Source: Paraburkholderia susongensis (GTDB lineage: Bacteria > Pseudomonadota > Gammaproteobacteria > Burkholderiales > Burkholderiaceae). From it: a stretch of DNA of 64,000 nucleotides. The DNA lies in contig NZ_FXAT01000005.1 in the NCBI RefSeq assembly GCF_900177725.1, positions 496,001 through 560,000 of the forward strand. Reading direction: 5' to 3'. Shown piece after piece: positions 1 to 9,825 of the stretch (position 1 is its first letter; every line of letters starts with the position of its first letter). Made by a program: the position numbers and the translations under genes. The notes beneath the pieces were generated by a model, which did no database searches, was not told the DNA's origin, and was given only the letters and a program-made list of their open reading frames with translations.

Positions 1-307
1 CGTGACGGCTTCATTCGGCGCCGCTTACGATTTCTACCGAACCACGTTCACGTTCGACGGAATCGTCGGCTCGGGTTTGCGCAGCGGCTTTGCGAACACG
101 GATCGCCTGCCCGTGTACGCCCAGTTCAATCTCGGCGTGATCCAGCATTTCAACGAGCCGATGATCGGCAAGTTCGATGCGCGCGTGCTGATAGTCAACG
201 CATTCAACCGCGTGTACGAGTTGCGCGACGGCTCGGGCATCGGTGTCGGTGCGCCGCAGTACGGTCCACATTTCTCCGTGTATGCGGGCGTAACCAAGTA
301 CTTCTGA
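1..307 (+). CDS. TonB-dependent outer membrane receptor, C-terminal fragment
   Basis: Only the last 101 or so residues are present, and the gene enters from the left edge. The fragment alternates polar and aromatic residues as in outer-membrane beta strands. It contains a typical late-barrel stretch (KFDARVLIVNAFNRVYELRDG) and ends VYAGVTKYF, the terminal aromatic signature recognised by the outer-membrane assembly machinery. An exbB/exbD/tonB set starts 21 bp after the stop, so this receptor probably has its own energising complex. The ligand cannot be read from this fragment. Confidence 0.8.
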   Translation, partial: VTASFGAAYDFYRTTFTFDGIVGSGLRSGFANTDRLPVYAQFNLGVIQHFNEPMIGKFDARVLIVNAFNRVYELRDGSGIGVGAPQYGPHFSVYAGVTKYF

Positions 308-328
308 TCGACGACACGGAGAAGAATC

Positions 329-961
329 ATGCAGGAATGGACAGGCTTTATGGCAGCGATGCGCACGGGCGGATGGATCATGTATCCGCTCAGCGTGCTG
401 GGCATTCTCGCGTTGACCATCATCATCGAGCGGGCCTATGTGTTCGCGCGCTTCGCGCGTGCGCCGACGCGCCCGTTTCCGCGCGGTGCGTCGGTCGATA
501 ATGAGTCATCCCAGGGATTCGACGGTCTCGCGCCACACAATGCGTTCCGGCGCATGGCCGCGCCGTGGCTGGCGGAATCCGGCTCGCCGCTGTGGCTGCG
601 CGAGGCCGACGCGCAAGCGATCGCGTCACAGATCGAGCGCGACATGGGCCGCGGTCTCTGGCTGCTGGAGACGATCGTCACGGCGGCTCCGCTGCTCGGA
701 CTGCTTGGCACGATCGTCGGCATGATGAAATCGTTCCAGCTGTTCGGCGGCAATGGGCTCGTCGATCCGGGCGGGGTCACGGGCGGCGTCGCGCAGTCGC
801 TGGTGGCAACCGCGATCGGGCTGATCGTCGCGGTCTTCGCACTCTTCGCATTCAACTATTTTTCGCGTCGGCTCGAACGTCTGATGGACGAACTCGAACT
901 GTTCGCCAACGCGCGGCTCAATGAACTACGCCTGCGCCACGAAGCGCGGGGAGAGCGGTGA
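329..961 (+). CDS. exbB: ExbB/TolQ-type proton channel subunit
   Basis: A 210-residue inner-membrane protein of the MotA/TolQ/ExbB family, which with ExbD forms the proton-driven motor for TonB. The first membrane segment lies near residues 17-36. The conserved second and third segments cover about residues 115-180 (motifs APLLGLLGTIVGMMKSFQ and GVAQSLVATAIGLIVAVFAL). The ATG is preceded by GGAGAAG. The stop overlaps the following ATG (TGATG), implying translational coupling to exbD. Its place directly after a receptor gene suggests a dedicated system rather than the general ExbB. Confidence 0.93.
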   Translation: MQEWTGFMAAMRTGGWIMYPLSVLGILALTIIIERAYVFARFARAPTRPFPRGASVDNESSQGFDGLAPHNAFRRMAAPWLAESGSPLWLREADAQAIASQIERDMGRGLWLLETIVTAAPLLGLLGTIVGMMKSFQLFGGNGLVDPGGVTGGVAQSLVATAIGLIVAVFALFAFNYFSRRLERLMDELELFANARLNELRLRHEARGER

Positions 962-1359
962 TGGAACTCAAACGCTCGCGGACCGCGCGGCGCGGACGCA
1001 TCGAAATCATTCCGATGATCGACGTGATGTTCTTCCTGCTCGCGACGTTCATGCTTGCATCGCTGGCGATGCAGCGTCTCGACGCGGTGCGGATCAACCT
1101 GCCGTCGGGACGCGCGCAACCGATCAACGCCAGCGAGCCGCTGACGATCTCCGTGGATGGCAACGATGCGGTCTCGGTCAATCGCCATATCGTGCGCGTG
1201 GATCAGGTCGAAGCGGAAGTGAAGCGCCTGCTGCGCCCGGACGGCAATGTCATCATCGCGGCGGACGATCACGCGGGTCACGGCGCAGTCGTGCAGGCAA
1301 TGCTCGCTGCACGGCGCGCGGGCGCGGAACACTTTCTGATTGCCGTGCATCGTGAATAG
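961..1359 (+). CDS. exbD: ExbD/TolR-type biopolymer transport protein
   Basis: A 132-residue ExbD/TolR family protein. After a basic N-terminus comes one membrane helix carrying the family's essential aspartate (IIPMIDVMFFLLATFML). A periplasmic domain ends in AGAEHFLIAVHRE. An in-frame GTG lies three bases upstream, but GGGGAGAG is better spaced for the ATG, so the ATG is chosen. The gene overlaps exbB at its start and tonB at its end, which makes a tight exbB-exbD-tonB unit. Confidence 0.93.
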   Translation: MELKRSRTARRGRIEIIPMIDVMFFLLATFMLASLAMQRLDAVRINLPSGRAQPINASEPLTISVDGNDAVSVNRHIVRVDQVEAEVKRLLRPDGNVIIAADDHAGHGAVVQAMLAARRAGAEHFLIAVHRE

Positions 1360-2110
1360 AAGCTGCGACGCGCTGCTTGACGAGCGAGGCGTGGGGACCT
1401 TGCGCACCGCAATCGCCTGCACGATTGCGCTCGGCATCTGGCTGCTGGTTCTTTTCGCACTCTCGTCCGGTTTGCTGAGGCCAATCCATCCGCATCGATC
1501 GCCTGCTCCGCTGGACATGCGCATCGTCGTACTCGACTCGCCCGCACCGCCAGGTTCCAGCGCGCCGCCAGCGCCCTCAACGTCCTCGAAGCCGCGCGCG
1601 GCAGTCGCAGTGGAAAAATCGCTCCCACGCGCGCAAACGCAAGCGCGCACACCGGCACATCGCGCGACGCCGTCCGTGCAAACCAGGTCCGATACGATCG
1701 ACTCGCCTGCCGCCCCCCCTGCCCCGCCTGTTAATCCGGCACAACGCCAAACTCAGGATGAGCGGCCAGAACAGACGGCCACAGCCGAACCGCAGCCAAC
1801 GTCCGGGCAACACGCTGAAGCACCGGCCGCCGCGGCAACGTCGAACGCCACGGCACGCTCGATCTCGCAGCCGCTACCGGCATTGCCCGACGATCTGCGC
1901 GAGCAGGCGTATCAAACCGTCGCGACGGCGCGCTTCACGATTCATGTGGACGGCTCGGTCGATGTCGAGCTGATCAAGGCAACGCCTAATCCGCGATTGA
2001 ACCAGTTGCTTCTCGAGACGCTGCGCCGCTGGCGCTTCTTCCCTGCTTTACGCGATGGGCGTCCCGTCGAAAGCACGCAGGACGTTCGCGTGCATTTCAA
2101 CGTCAGCTAA
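1352..2110 (+). CDS. tonB: TonB-family energy transducer
   Basis: About 252 residues. One N-terminal membrane helix (IALGIWLLVLFALSSGL) is followed by a long Pro/Ala/Gln-rich periplasmic spacer (roughly residues 55-165). A compact C-terminal domain carries TonB-type features (ARFTIHVDGSVDVELIKATPNP, then LLETLRRWRFFPA). This domain contacts the receptor's TonB box. The chosen GTG overlaps the end of exbD by 8 bp. A TTG twelve bases upstream is an alternative start. It is the last gene of the receptor-exbB-exbD-tonB operon. Confidence 0.88.
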   Translation: MNRSCDALLDERGVGTLRTAIACTIALGIWLLVLFALSSGLLRPIHPHRSPAPLDMRIVVLDSPAPPGSSAPPAPSTSSKPRAAVAVEKSLPRAQTQARTPAHRATPSVQTRSDTIDSPAAPPAPPVNPAQRQTQDERPEQTATAEPQPTSGQHAEAPAAAATSNATARSISQPLPALPDDLREQAYQTVATARFTIHVDGSVDVELIKATPNPRLNQLLLETLRRWRFFPALRDGRPVESTQDVRVHFNVS

Positions 2111-2239
2111 GCGGGCGTGCCCGATGGCGTTGCGGAAGGAGGTTCTGCTAACCGCGGTTCACCGCCAAGGAAAGCCCGCGCGCGGATCGGACCGAATCAG
2201 ACCGGATCGGCGAGAAGCGCGCGAACCCGCAACCCGTCT

Positions 2240-3148
2240 TCAGGACGCGTCTTGCAGCCCCAGCACCGTCACCCCCACTTCCATCCGATGCGCGCCGCCA
2301 CCGAGAATCGTCCCGCGCAACAGCGACACGTCGCTGTAATCGCGGCCGATTGCGAGCGTCACATGATCGAGGTCGGCGAGCACGTCGTTGGTCGGATCGA
2401 GATCGATCCAGCCGCTGCCCGGGCAATGCACCGACACCCACGCATGCGATGCGTCGGCGCCAATGAGCCGCGGCTGCCCCGGCGGCGGATCGTTGCGCAG
2501 ATAGCCGCTCACGTAGCGCGCGGGCAAACCGAGCGAGCGCAGGCAGCCGATCATCACCTGCGCGAAATCCTGGCACACGCCGCTCTTCAGTTCGAACGCG
2601 CGCTCGGCCGGCGTATCGAATAGCGTCGCCGACGGCTTGTACGCGAAGTCCGCGTGAATCCGGCGCATCAGATCGATCGCGCCTGCAACGAGCGGCTTGC
2701 CGCGCGTAAAGCTCGGCAACGCATAGTCGCGCAGCGACGGCCGCAGCGCGATGTTCGGCGACGCGAAACAGAACTCCGCCTCGGGCCGGAACTCGCCGCC
2801 CACGTGAAACCGCAGCGCCTCGGCCACCGTTTCCCACGCGGGCGTGGCCTCGGCGTCGAGGTCGGTCCAGCGCGGCGTCAGCGACACCGTGGTTTCGCTG
2901 ACGAGTTGCAGGCGCTCGTGCGGCGTGTCGAGCGCAAAGTACAGCACGTCGTTGCCGAACGCGTCGATGCGGCTGTGCAGATACGACGGCTGCGGCTCGA
3001 TCCGTTCGCTGCGCGAAATCACGTGTTGCCACGGACACGCAAGCGGCCGGATCGTCGCGAGATGCTGCGCGGTCTCGACATAGGTCGAATAGTGATAAGT
3101 GGTCCGATGCGATACGGACAGCACGGTCGGCGCGTGCTTCATACCCAT
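2240..3148 (-). CDS. Transglutaminase-like cysteine peptidase family protein
   Basis: A 302-residue protein with the bacterial transglutaminase N-terminal domain (VSHRTTYHYSTYVETAQHLATI) followed by the papain-like transglutaminase core. The catalytic Cys is in GVCQDFAQVMIGCLRSLG. The His and Asp are in HAWVSVHCPGSGWIDLDPTND. Its start overlaps the end of the ATP-grasp/alpha-E gene by 10 bp. Proteins of this kind occur with circularly permuted ATP-grasp and alpha-E proteins in predicted peptide or amide-bond processing systems. The substrate is unknown. It is the last gene of a three-gene minus-strand operon. Confidence 0.88.
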   Translation of the reverse strand: MGMKHAPTVLSVSHRTTYHYSTYVETAQHLATIRPLACPWQHVISRSERIEPQPSYLHSRIDAFGNDVLYFALDTPHERLQLVSETTVSLTPRWTDLDAEATPAWETVAEALRFHVGGEFRPEAEFCFASPNIALRPSLRDYALPSFTRGKPLVAGAIDLMRRIHADFAYKPSATLFDTPAERAFELKSGVCQDFAQVMIGCLRSLGLPARYVSGYLRNDPPPGQPRLIGADASHAWVSVHCPGSGWIDLDPTNDVLADLDHVTLAIGRDYSDVSLLRGTILGGGAHRMEVGVTVLGLQDAS

Positions 3149-5841
3149 ACCTGCGAGGCGAGCGTGGTCGCGTGACTGAAATAACGCGCGCTGATTTCAT
3201 GAGCGGCTGCGTTCGCGAGGCCGCCAATCTGATCGCAGAGCGCAATCAGCCTGGCGTAGGCGCCGTGCTCGTCGACTTCGCACAGTGATTCGAGCGTCGG
3301 CAGCAATGAAAGCGGCGGCAACAATTCCGCGAATGGCCGGTGCCGCACCCCGCCCGCCGTCACCGCGATTTCGTCGAGTTTGTTGCGCAAGCGTTCATAC
3401 ACGCCGTAAATACCGCGCGGATTCTGAGGTTCGATCACGAGCAGATCGAGCAAGGCCGGCACTTCGAAACGACCCGGATACAGCGAGCGATACGTAAGCG
3501 TGCTGTCGAACAGTTGCAGCAGCAGATCGAAACCGGCCGGCGTGGCAAGCTGGCCGTGCGCGGCGACGCCGCGCATGAACGCGGCCATCGTCGCCACGCG
3601 CTCGATGTGGCGTCCGGCGAACAGCAGGCGCCACGCTTCGTCGCGCGTCATGCGATCGCCCTGCGCGCCGCTGATCGCCGATAACTGCACCGACAGATGT
3701 TCGAGCGCGCTCGCGAGCGTCACGCGGTCGTAGCGGTCGACGGCACTGCTGCCCGGGCCATTCATCGCTCCATTCATCACGCCGCTGGTCGCGCCATTCG
3801 TTGCGCCATTCGTTGCGCCGCCAGGGCCGCCATTGCCGTTGCCCTGCAAAGGCAGCAACGCCTGCAACGCATCCTCGAAGTCGTTGCGCGCCGCGAGAAT
3901 CACGCGCCAGTGATCGTTCGACAATCGCCCGCGCACCTCGCCGTTCGCGCGCGCCTGGCAGTTCAGGTTCTGGCTGATGCTCACACTGCCCGCGCTCTCG
4001 CCGAGATTCGCGACGAGCGCGCGCTCGAACGTCTGCGGCGAAGGCGGCGCATGCGGCGACGCCATATCGCCGGGCTGCACGAGGCCGCAGTACGTCGCGA
4101 GTTCGACCAGCGCCGGAAACATCGCGTCGGCGTCATTGCCTTCGAGCGAACCGAGAATCAGCCGCAAGAGCCGCACGTTGTTTTCCGCGCGCTCGCCGTA
4201 GCGGCCGGCCCAGAACAGGTTTTCCGCGGCGCGGCTCGACACGGTGCGATGCTTGCGCGCGAGGTCGGCGGGCTGCATCGGCGAAGGCAACAGCGTGAAG
4301 GTCGAGGTCGGCTGGCTCGACAGCACCCACGTATCGACGCTGCTGCCGCCGTGCTGCATCGACACGGTTCGCTGCCGCTCGCCGGCCACACGCGTGAAGC
4401 CGCCCGGCATCACATGCCAGCCGCCGTTGACGTCGGCAATCGCATAGACGCGCAGCACCGACGGCCGGCTGCCGATCGAGCCCGCCTCGTAGCGCGGCGT
4501 GCAGGAAAAGCGCTGCTCCTGCTGGATCGTGAACGCGTCGGGCATCGCCTCGATGCGCTCGCGCCATGCCGCGAGCGGCTGCGCGCCCTGCTCGATGCCG
4601 GGCGGCGCGGCGCGTTCCGCGAGCGGCCACGTCGGCACGATCAACGCGTCGTCGAGATGCGTGAACGCCTGCTCGCGCGCGGCCTCTTCGCCGCACCACC
4701 AGGTCGGCACGCCCGGCAGCACGAGTTCTTCGCCGAGCAGCGCTTCAGCGATGCCCGGCAGAAAACCGTGCAGCGCAGGCGATTCGACGAAGCCCGCTCC
4801 CGGCACGTTCGATACGATCACATTGCCCGCGCGCATCACCTGCAACAGGCCCGGCACGCCGATCGTCGAATCGGCGCGCAACTCGACCGGATCGCAGAAC
4901 GCGTCGTCGAGACGGCGCAGCACCACGTGCACACGCTCGAGCCCGGCGAGCGTCTTCAGATAGAGCCGGTCGCCGCGCACGGTCAGGTCCTTGCCCTCGA
5001 CCAGCGTGACGCCAAGATAGCGGGCAAGAAACACGTGCTCGAAATAGGTTTCGCTGTACGGCCCAGGCGTGAGCAGCGCGATATGCGGCGACGCGTCGAA
5101 CGACGCTGAATCGGCGCTTTCGTCATCGCGCATCGTCTCCTGCGCGGCCTGCACCAGCGTCGCCATCAGTTGCGAATAGATCGGCGCGAGGCGGCTCACG
5201 TGCAGCGAACGGAACGGCTCGGCGAACAGCGTCGAGACGATGAGCCGGTTTTCGAGCGCGTAGCCGAGACCGGACGGCGCCTCGGTGCGATGCGCGATCA
5301 CGCTCCAGTCGCCATTCGGCGTGCGCGCGAGATCGAGCGCGACAACCTGAAGATACTGGCCGCCCAGCGGCGTGAAGCCCTTCACCGGGCGCAGATAGCC
5401 GGGATGCCCGAACACCAGCGCGGGCGGCAGTTGCCCGCGTTCGAGCAGCGTCTGCGACCCGTAGATATCGGCGACGATCGCGTTGAGCAGATGCGCGCGC
5501 TGCGTGACGCCGCGCTCGATCTGCGCCCACTCGGCCTCGCTGATCAGAAACGGCAGCAGGTCGAGCGCCCAGGGCCGCGACTTGCCGTTGTCCGCGTAGA
5601 CGTTGTAGCTGATGTCGTTGTCGCGGATCTGCTGCGCGATCGACGCGTGATGGTCCGCGAGCCGGGCGATGCCGCTTTCGCCGAGCAGCGCGAAGAACTG
5701 CCGCCACGGTTCGCGCAGCGCGCCGGAGGCGTCGCGCAATTCGTCCCAATGTCCGTCATGACCCGGCAGCAACCGCAACAGGGACGAAGCATCCGCGTGC
5801 TGCGCGGATGCTTCGAAGGGCAAGGTCGATTGAAAGGCCAA
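3139..5841 (-). CDS. Circularly permuted ATP-grasp protein fused to an alpha-E domain
   Basis: A 900-residue fusion of two modules that are often separate neighbouring genes. Residues about 50-500 are a circularly permuted ATP-grasp domain (YNVYADNG, LTPGPYSETYFEHVFLARYLG, VVLRRLDDAFCDPVELR), expected to form amide bonds using ATP. The alpha-E helical domain starts at about residue 555 (RAAENLFWAGRYGERAENNVRLLR) and runs to the C-terminus. An Asn/Gly/Ala-rich linker near residues 670-700 shows local repeat expansion. It sits between two transglutaminase-like genes. The family is a predicted peptide ligase or tagging enzyme, and its product is not known. Confidence 0.9.
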   Translation of the reverse strand: MAFQSTLPFEASAQHADASSLLRLLPGHDGHWDELRDASGALREPWRQFFALLGESGIARLADHHASIAQQIRDNDISYNVYADNGKSRPWALDLLPFLISEAEWAQIERGVTQRAHLLNAIVADIYGSQTLLERGQLPPALVFGHPGYLRPVKGFTPLGGQYLQVVALDLARTPNGDWSVIAHRTEAPSGLGYALENRLIVSTLFAEPFRSLHVSRLAPIYSQLMATLVQAAQETMRDDESADSASFDASPHIALLTPGPYSETYFEHVFLARYLGVTLVEGKDLTVRGDRLYLKTLAGLERVHVVLRRLDDAFCDPVELRADSTIGVPGLLQVMRAGNVIVSNVPGAGFVESPALHGFLPGIAEALLGEELVLPGVPTWWCGEEAAREQAFTHLDDALIVPTWPLAERAAPPGIEQGAQPLAAWRERIEAMPDAFTIQQEQRFSCTPRYEAGSIGSRPSVLRVYAIADVNGGWHVMPGGFTRVAGERQRTVSMQHGGSSVDTWVLSSQPTSTFTLLPSPMQPADLARKHRTVSSRAAENLFWAGRYGERAENNVRLLRLILGSLEGNDADAMFPALVELATYCGLVQPGDMASPHAPPSPQTFERALVANLGESAGSVSISQNLNCQARANGEVRGRLSNDHWRVILAARNDFEDALQALLPLQGNGNGGPGGATNGATNGATSGVMNGAMNGPGSSAVDRYDRVTLASALEHLSVQLSAISGAQGDRMTRDEAWRLLFAGRHIERVATMAAFMRGVAAHGQLATPAGFDLLLQLFDSTLTYRSLYPGRFEVPALLDLLVIEPQNPRGIYGVYERLRNKLDEIAVTAGGVRHRPFAELLPPLSLLPTLESLCEVDEHGAYARLIALCDQIGGLANAAAHEISARYFSHATTLASQVWV

Positions 5842-5870
5842 GGTTGTGTGCGTTCAGGAATCCATCGGTT

Positions 5871-8800
5871 TCAACAGTGGCGCAGATCGAGCGTGAACGG
5901 AAACTCGAGACTGCGCTGCGGCGTGCCAACCGCGAGCGGCCCCGGCGTATGACCCGACGCGAAGAAGCGCGCGCGCCGCCGGCTTTCCGCCTCGTAGGCG
6001 TTGACCGGGAAGGTCTGGTAGTTGCGCCCGCCCGGATGAGCGACATGATACTGGCATCCGCCGAGCGAACGGCCGATCCATGTGTCGACGAGATCGAACG
6101 TGAGCGGCGCATGCACGCCGATCGTCGGATGCAGCGCCGACGGCTGCGACCATGCGCGAAAGCGCACGCCGGCCACGTATTCGCTGACGCGCCCGGTCGG
6201 CTGCAACGGCACCGGCACGCCGTTGACGGTCAGCAGATGGCGGTTGCCGTTCAACCCGAGCACGCGCACTTCGAGCCGCTCCACCGACGAATCGACATAG
6301 CGCACCGTGCCGCCCGCGGAGCCCTCTTCGCCCATCACGTGCCACGGTTCGAGCGCGCTGCGGATCGTCAGATCGACGCCGCCCACCGTCATCTCGCCGA
6401 CGAGCGGGAAGCGGAATTCGAAGTGCGGCGCGAACCACGCGCTGTGGAATGCGAAGCCGGCCTCGCCGAGTTCGGCGAGCACGTCGTCGAAATCCATCTC
6501 CACGAAGGTGCCGAGCAGAAAGCGGTCGTGCAGCTCGGTGCCCCAGCGCGTCAGGCGCTGCGTGTATGGCGTGCGCCAGAAGCGCGCGACGAGCGCGCGC
6601 AGCAGCAGTTGCTGCACGAGGCTCATGCGCGCATGCGGCGGCATTTCGAAGCCGCGCAGTTCGAGCAGGCCGAGGCGGCCTGCCGGGCCGTCGGGCGAAT
6701 AGAGCTTGTCGATGCAGAATTCGGCGCGGTGCGTGTTGCCGGTCACGTCGATCAGGATGTTGCGCAGCGCGCGGTCGATCATCCACGGCGGCAGGCTCGC
6801 GCTGTCGCGGCCGCCGAGCAGATCGATCTGCCGCTGCAATTCACCGAACGCGACTTCGAGTTCGTAGACCTGGTCGTTACGCGCTTCGTCGATACGCGGC
6901 GCCTGGCTCGTCGGTCCGATGAACAGCCCCGAGAACAGATACGACAGCGAAGGATGGTTGTGCCAGTACGCAATCAGGCTCGCGAGCAGATCGGGGCGGC
7001 GCAGGAACGGACTGTCGGCCGGTGTCGCGCCGCCGAGCACGAAGTGATTGCCGCCGCCGGTGCCGGTGTGGCGCCCGTCGAGCATGAACTTCTCGCTGCT
7101 CAGATAGCTGTGCGCGGCCGACTGGTACAGATACTCGGTGTGATCGACGAGTTCGTCCCAGTTCGCGGCCGGATGAATGTTGACCTCGATCACGCCGGGG
7201 TCCGGCGTCACCTGCAGCACTTTCAGGCGCGCGTCGCGCGGCGGCGGATAGCCTTCGAGCACCACCTGCATCTTCAGTTCGGCGGCTGTCGCTTCGACCG
7301 CGGCGAGCAGATCGAGATAATCGTCGAGATCGGTGAGCGGCGGCATGAACACATGCAGCAGCGTGCGGCCGCTGCCGAACGAATCGGTCTCGGCTTTCGG
7401 GCCGGCCGCGCGTTTCGGGTCGCGCGCCTCGACGCACAGCGCGGTGCGCAGCGTGTCCGTCGACGACTGCCCGCGCGCGGGCGGCTGCGGGTTTTCCTGT
7501 GGGTTTTCCTGCGAGTTCTCCAGTACTGCGCCGGGCTGACGCGCATACCCGGGCACGGTGCCGCCCGGCGTGCCGCTCAGCAAATCCGCCGCGCGAAGCG
7601 ACAGCGCAGCCGCCTCACGCTGATCGGCCGCCTCGCGCGGACCGGTGCCTGTCGCCGCCTCCGCGCTCTCACGCCCGCCTTCGTACTGCACGCGCAACTG
7701 CGCGGCCGTGCGCAACGGCTGCTGCGGCGCGAACGGGTCGTGCGCGTGCTGATACGGATAGTCGGTCTTCGACACCCACGGCAACGATTCGAGCGGCAAC
7801 CGGTAGCCCATCGGCGAATCGCCCGGGATCAGGTACATGCGTTCGTCGCGGAAGAACCAGCGGCCGCTCACCCACTTCGGCGCGGCGCCCGGCAGGCTGC
7901 GCTCGCGACCGAGCGGCAGCACGTAGCCGGTCGGATTGCCGAGGCCCGCATCGAACACGCGCCGCAGACGCACGCGCTCGAGTTCGTCGTCGAGGCGCGC
8001 GTCGAACGGATCGACGTTGACCGGCAGGCGGCGCTCGCGCCACAGGTAGTACCACGCGTCTTCATAGCCGGTCTCGATGCAGTCCCGCGCGACCGCCAGC
8101 CTGTCCGCCAGATGCGCGATGAAGCGCTGCGCGTCGCCGGCCGTGTAGCGGCCGGGCTCGCGCTCGTCGGCGAAGAGCGCGGGGTTCCGCCAGCACGGCT
8201 CGCCGTCGGCGCGCCAGTACAGCGACATCGCCCAGCGCGGCAGTTGCTCGCCCGGATACCACTTGCCCTGCCCGATGTGCAGGAAGCCGTTCGCGCCGTA
8301 GCGCTCGCGCAGCCGGTCCATCAGCGCGACCGCGTAGCCGCGCTTGGTCGGGCCGAGCGCGTCGGTGTTCCATTCGGCGGCGTCGCGATCGCGCACCGAC
8401 ACGAAGGTCGGCTCACCGCCCATCGTGAGGCGCACGTCCATGTCCGCGAGTTCGCGATCGACCTGCGCGCCCATCTTCAGCGCGTCGTTCCAGGCCGCTT
8501 CGCTATACGGCTTCGTGACACGCGGCGTTTCGAGAATACGTTCGATCGACATCGTGTGGCCGAACTCGACCTCGCATTCGTCGACCGCGCCCGAGATCGG
8601 CGCCGCGCTGCCCGGCTCCGGTGTGCAGGCGACCGGGATATGCCCCTCGCCCGCGAGCAGCCCCGAGGTCGGGTCGAGCCCGATCCAGCCCGCGCCGGGC
8701 AGATAGACCTCGCACCACGCATGCAGGTCGGTGAAGTCGACTTCGGTGCCGCTCGGGCCGTCGATCGATTTGACGTCGGGCGCGAGTTGCAGCAGATAGC

Positions 8801-9407
8801 CCGACACGAAGCGCGCCGCGAGGCCGAGTTGCCGCAGCGTCTCGACGAGCAGCCAGCCCGAATCGCGGCACGAACCCGACGCGTTCACGAGCGTTTGCTC
8901 GGGCGTCTGCACACCGGGCTCCATCCGGATCAGATAACGGATCTCGTGTTGCAGCCGCTGATTGAGCGCGACGAGGAAGTTCGCGGTGCCGGCCGGCGCG
9001 CGGTCGATGCTCGCGACGAATTCGGCGAAGCGCGGCGTCATCGGCCGCTTGATGCGGTACGGCGCGAGTTCCGCCGCCAGCTCCGGCGCGTAATCGAACG
9101 GAAACTGCTCGGCCGACGGTTCGAGGAAGAAGTCGAACGGATTGTAGACGGCCATTTCGGCGACCAGATCGACGCTCACCTTGAACTCGCGCGTCTGCTC
9201 GGGAAACACGAGCCGCGCCTGGTAGTTGGCGAACGCATCCTGCTGCCAGTTGATGAAGTGCCGCGCCGGCTCGACCCGCATCGAATACGACAGGATCGGC
9301 GTACGGCAGTGCGGCGCGGGCCTAAGCCGCACGACCTGGGGCGACAGCGTGACCAGCCTGTCATAGCGATAATGAGTGACGTGATGCAACGCGACGCGAA
9401 TGGACAC
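5871..9407 (-). CDS. Large transglutaminase-like protein with DUF2126 domain
   Basis: A 1178-residue two-part protein. The first 290 residues or so repeat the transglutaminase plan: N-terminal domain (LHHVTHYRYDRLVTLSPQ), catalytic Cys in GSCRDSGWLLVETLRQLGL, and His/Asp in DLHAWCEVYLPGAGWIGLDPTSG. The remainder is the long DUF2126 region, with conserved stretches such as LTMGGEPTFVSV, GGGNHFVLGG and EFCIDKLYSPDGPAGRLGLLELRGFEMPPHAR. A Gln/Asn/Pro-rich, poorly conserved linker lies near residues 625-665. It is the first gene of the operon, 29 bp before the ATP-grasp gene. The function of DUF2126 is unknown. Confidence 0.9.
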   Translation of the reverse strand: MSIRVALHHVTHYRYDRLVTLSPQVVRLRPAPHCRTPILSYSMRVEPARHFINWQQDAFANYQARLVFPEQTREFKVSVDLVAEMAVYNPFDFFLEPSAEQFPFDYAPELAAELAPYRIKRPMTPRFAEFVASIDRAPAGTANFLVALNQRLQHEIRYLIRMEPGVQTPEQTLVNASGSCRDSGWLLVETLRQLGLAARFVSGYLLQLAPDVKSIDGPSGTEVDFTDLHAWCEVYLPGAGWIGLDPTSGLLAGEGHIPVACTPEPGSAAPISGAVDECEVEFGHTMSIERILETPRVTKPYSEAAWNDALKMGAQVDRELADMDVRLTMGGEPTFVSVRDRDAAEWNTDALGPTKRGYAVALMDRLRERYGANGFLHIGQGKWYPGEQLPRWAMSLYWRADGEPCWRNPALFADEREPGRYTAGDAQRFIAHLADRLAVARDCIETGYEDAWYYLWRERRLPVNVDPFDARLDDELERVRLRRVFDAGLGNPTGYVLPLGRERSLPGAAPKWVSGRWFFRDERMYLIPGDSPMGYRLPLESLPWVSKTDYPYQHAHDPFAPQQPLRTAAQLRVQYEGGRESAEAATGTGPREAADQREAAALSLRAADLLSGTPGGTVPGYARQPGAVLENSQENPQENPQPPARGQSSTDTLRTALCVEARDPKRAAGPKAETDSFGSGRTLLHVFMPPLTDLDDYLDLLAAVEATAAELKMQVVLEGYPPPRDARLKVLQVTPDPGVIEVNIHPAANWDELVDHTEYLYQSAAHSYLSSEKFMLDGRHTGTGGGNHFVLGGATPADSPFLRRPDLLASLIAYWHNHPSLSYLFSGLFIGPTSQAPRIDEARNDQVYELEVAFGELQRQIDLLGGRDSASLPPWMIDRALRNILIDVTGNTHRAEFCIDKLYSPDGPAGRLGLLELRGFEMPPHARMSLVQQLLLRALVARFWRTPYTQRLTRWGTELHDRFLLGTFVEMDFDDVLAELGEAGFAFHSAWFAPHFEFRFPLVGEMTVGGVDLTIRSALEPWHVMGEEGSAGGTVRYVDSSVERLEVRVLGLNGNRHLLTVNGVPVPLQPTGRVSEYVAGVRFRAWSQPSALHPTIGVHAPLTFDLVDTWIGRSLGGCQYHVAHPGGRNYQTFPVNAYEAESRRRARFFASGHTPGPLAVGTPQRSLEFPFTLDLRHC

Positions 9408-9825
9408 TCCGGACTCCTCGACGAAGATGGGCAGCCCGCCGAAAAAGCAAGCTTTATGCCGTTGAACGACAAGCCGTGCCTGAACCGCCTGTAACTCATG
9501 AACTGCGTTGCGCTTGTGCCTGCTGGGGTTTCATCTGCTGCTTGCAGCGGCCACTTCCACCCGCCGCGAAATTCATCGCAGCGCGCTGGCCTTCGATCGA
9601 TTCGCCATCCGGTCCAACCCCGAGCGCGCCCGGCCGCCGCCGAGGCGGAACAAGCGTTGCCACGGAGTTTCGTCAACCTATGCACCAAACCGGCGCGGCG
9701 CCGATGCACGATCATGTACGTACTGTGCGTTAAAGCGGTGACCTCTGGCAATCGCGGCATGAAGATTGCAGCCCGCTTTCACTCACGAGCGCATCCTTCA
9801 AGCTGCACACCACCGGGCCTCACCG
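9408..9825. other. Divergent intergenic region, no gene seen
   Basis: This 418-bp gap separates the minus-strand transglutaminase operon from the plus-strand zinc peptidase and should hold both promoters. The open frames across it have no credible protein character. GCAC/GTGC half-sites flank a GTACGTAC near 9705-9729, but I see no convincing promoter hexamers or hairpin. Confidence 0.5.

Noticed and set aside
5808..9494. A 1228-codon open frame on the plus strand
   Set aside because: It is the reverse-strand shadow of the DUF2126 transglutaminase gene. Its Arg/Ala/His-rich composition has no family features, and high GC keeps antisense frames open.
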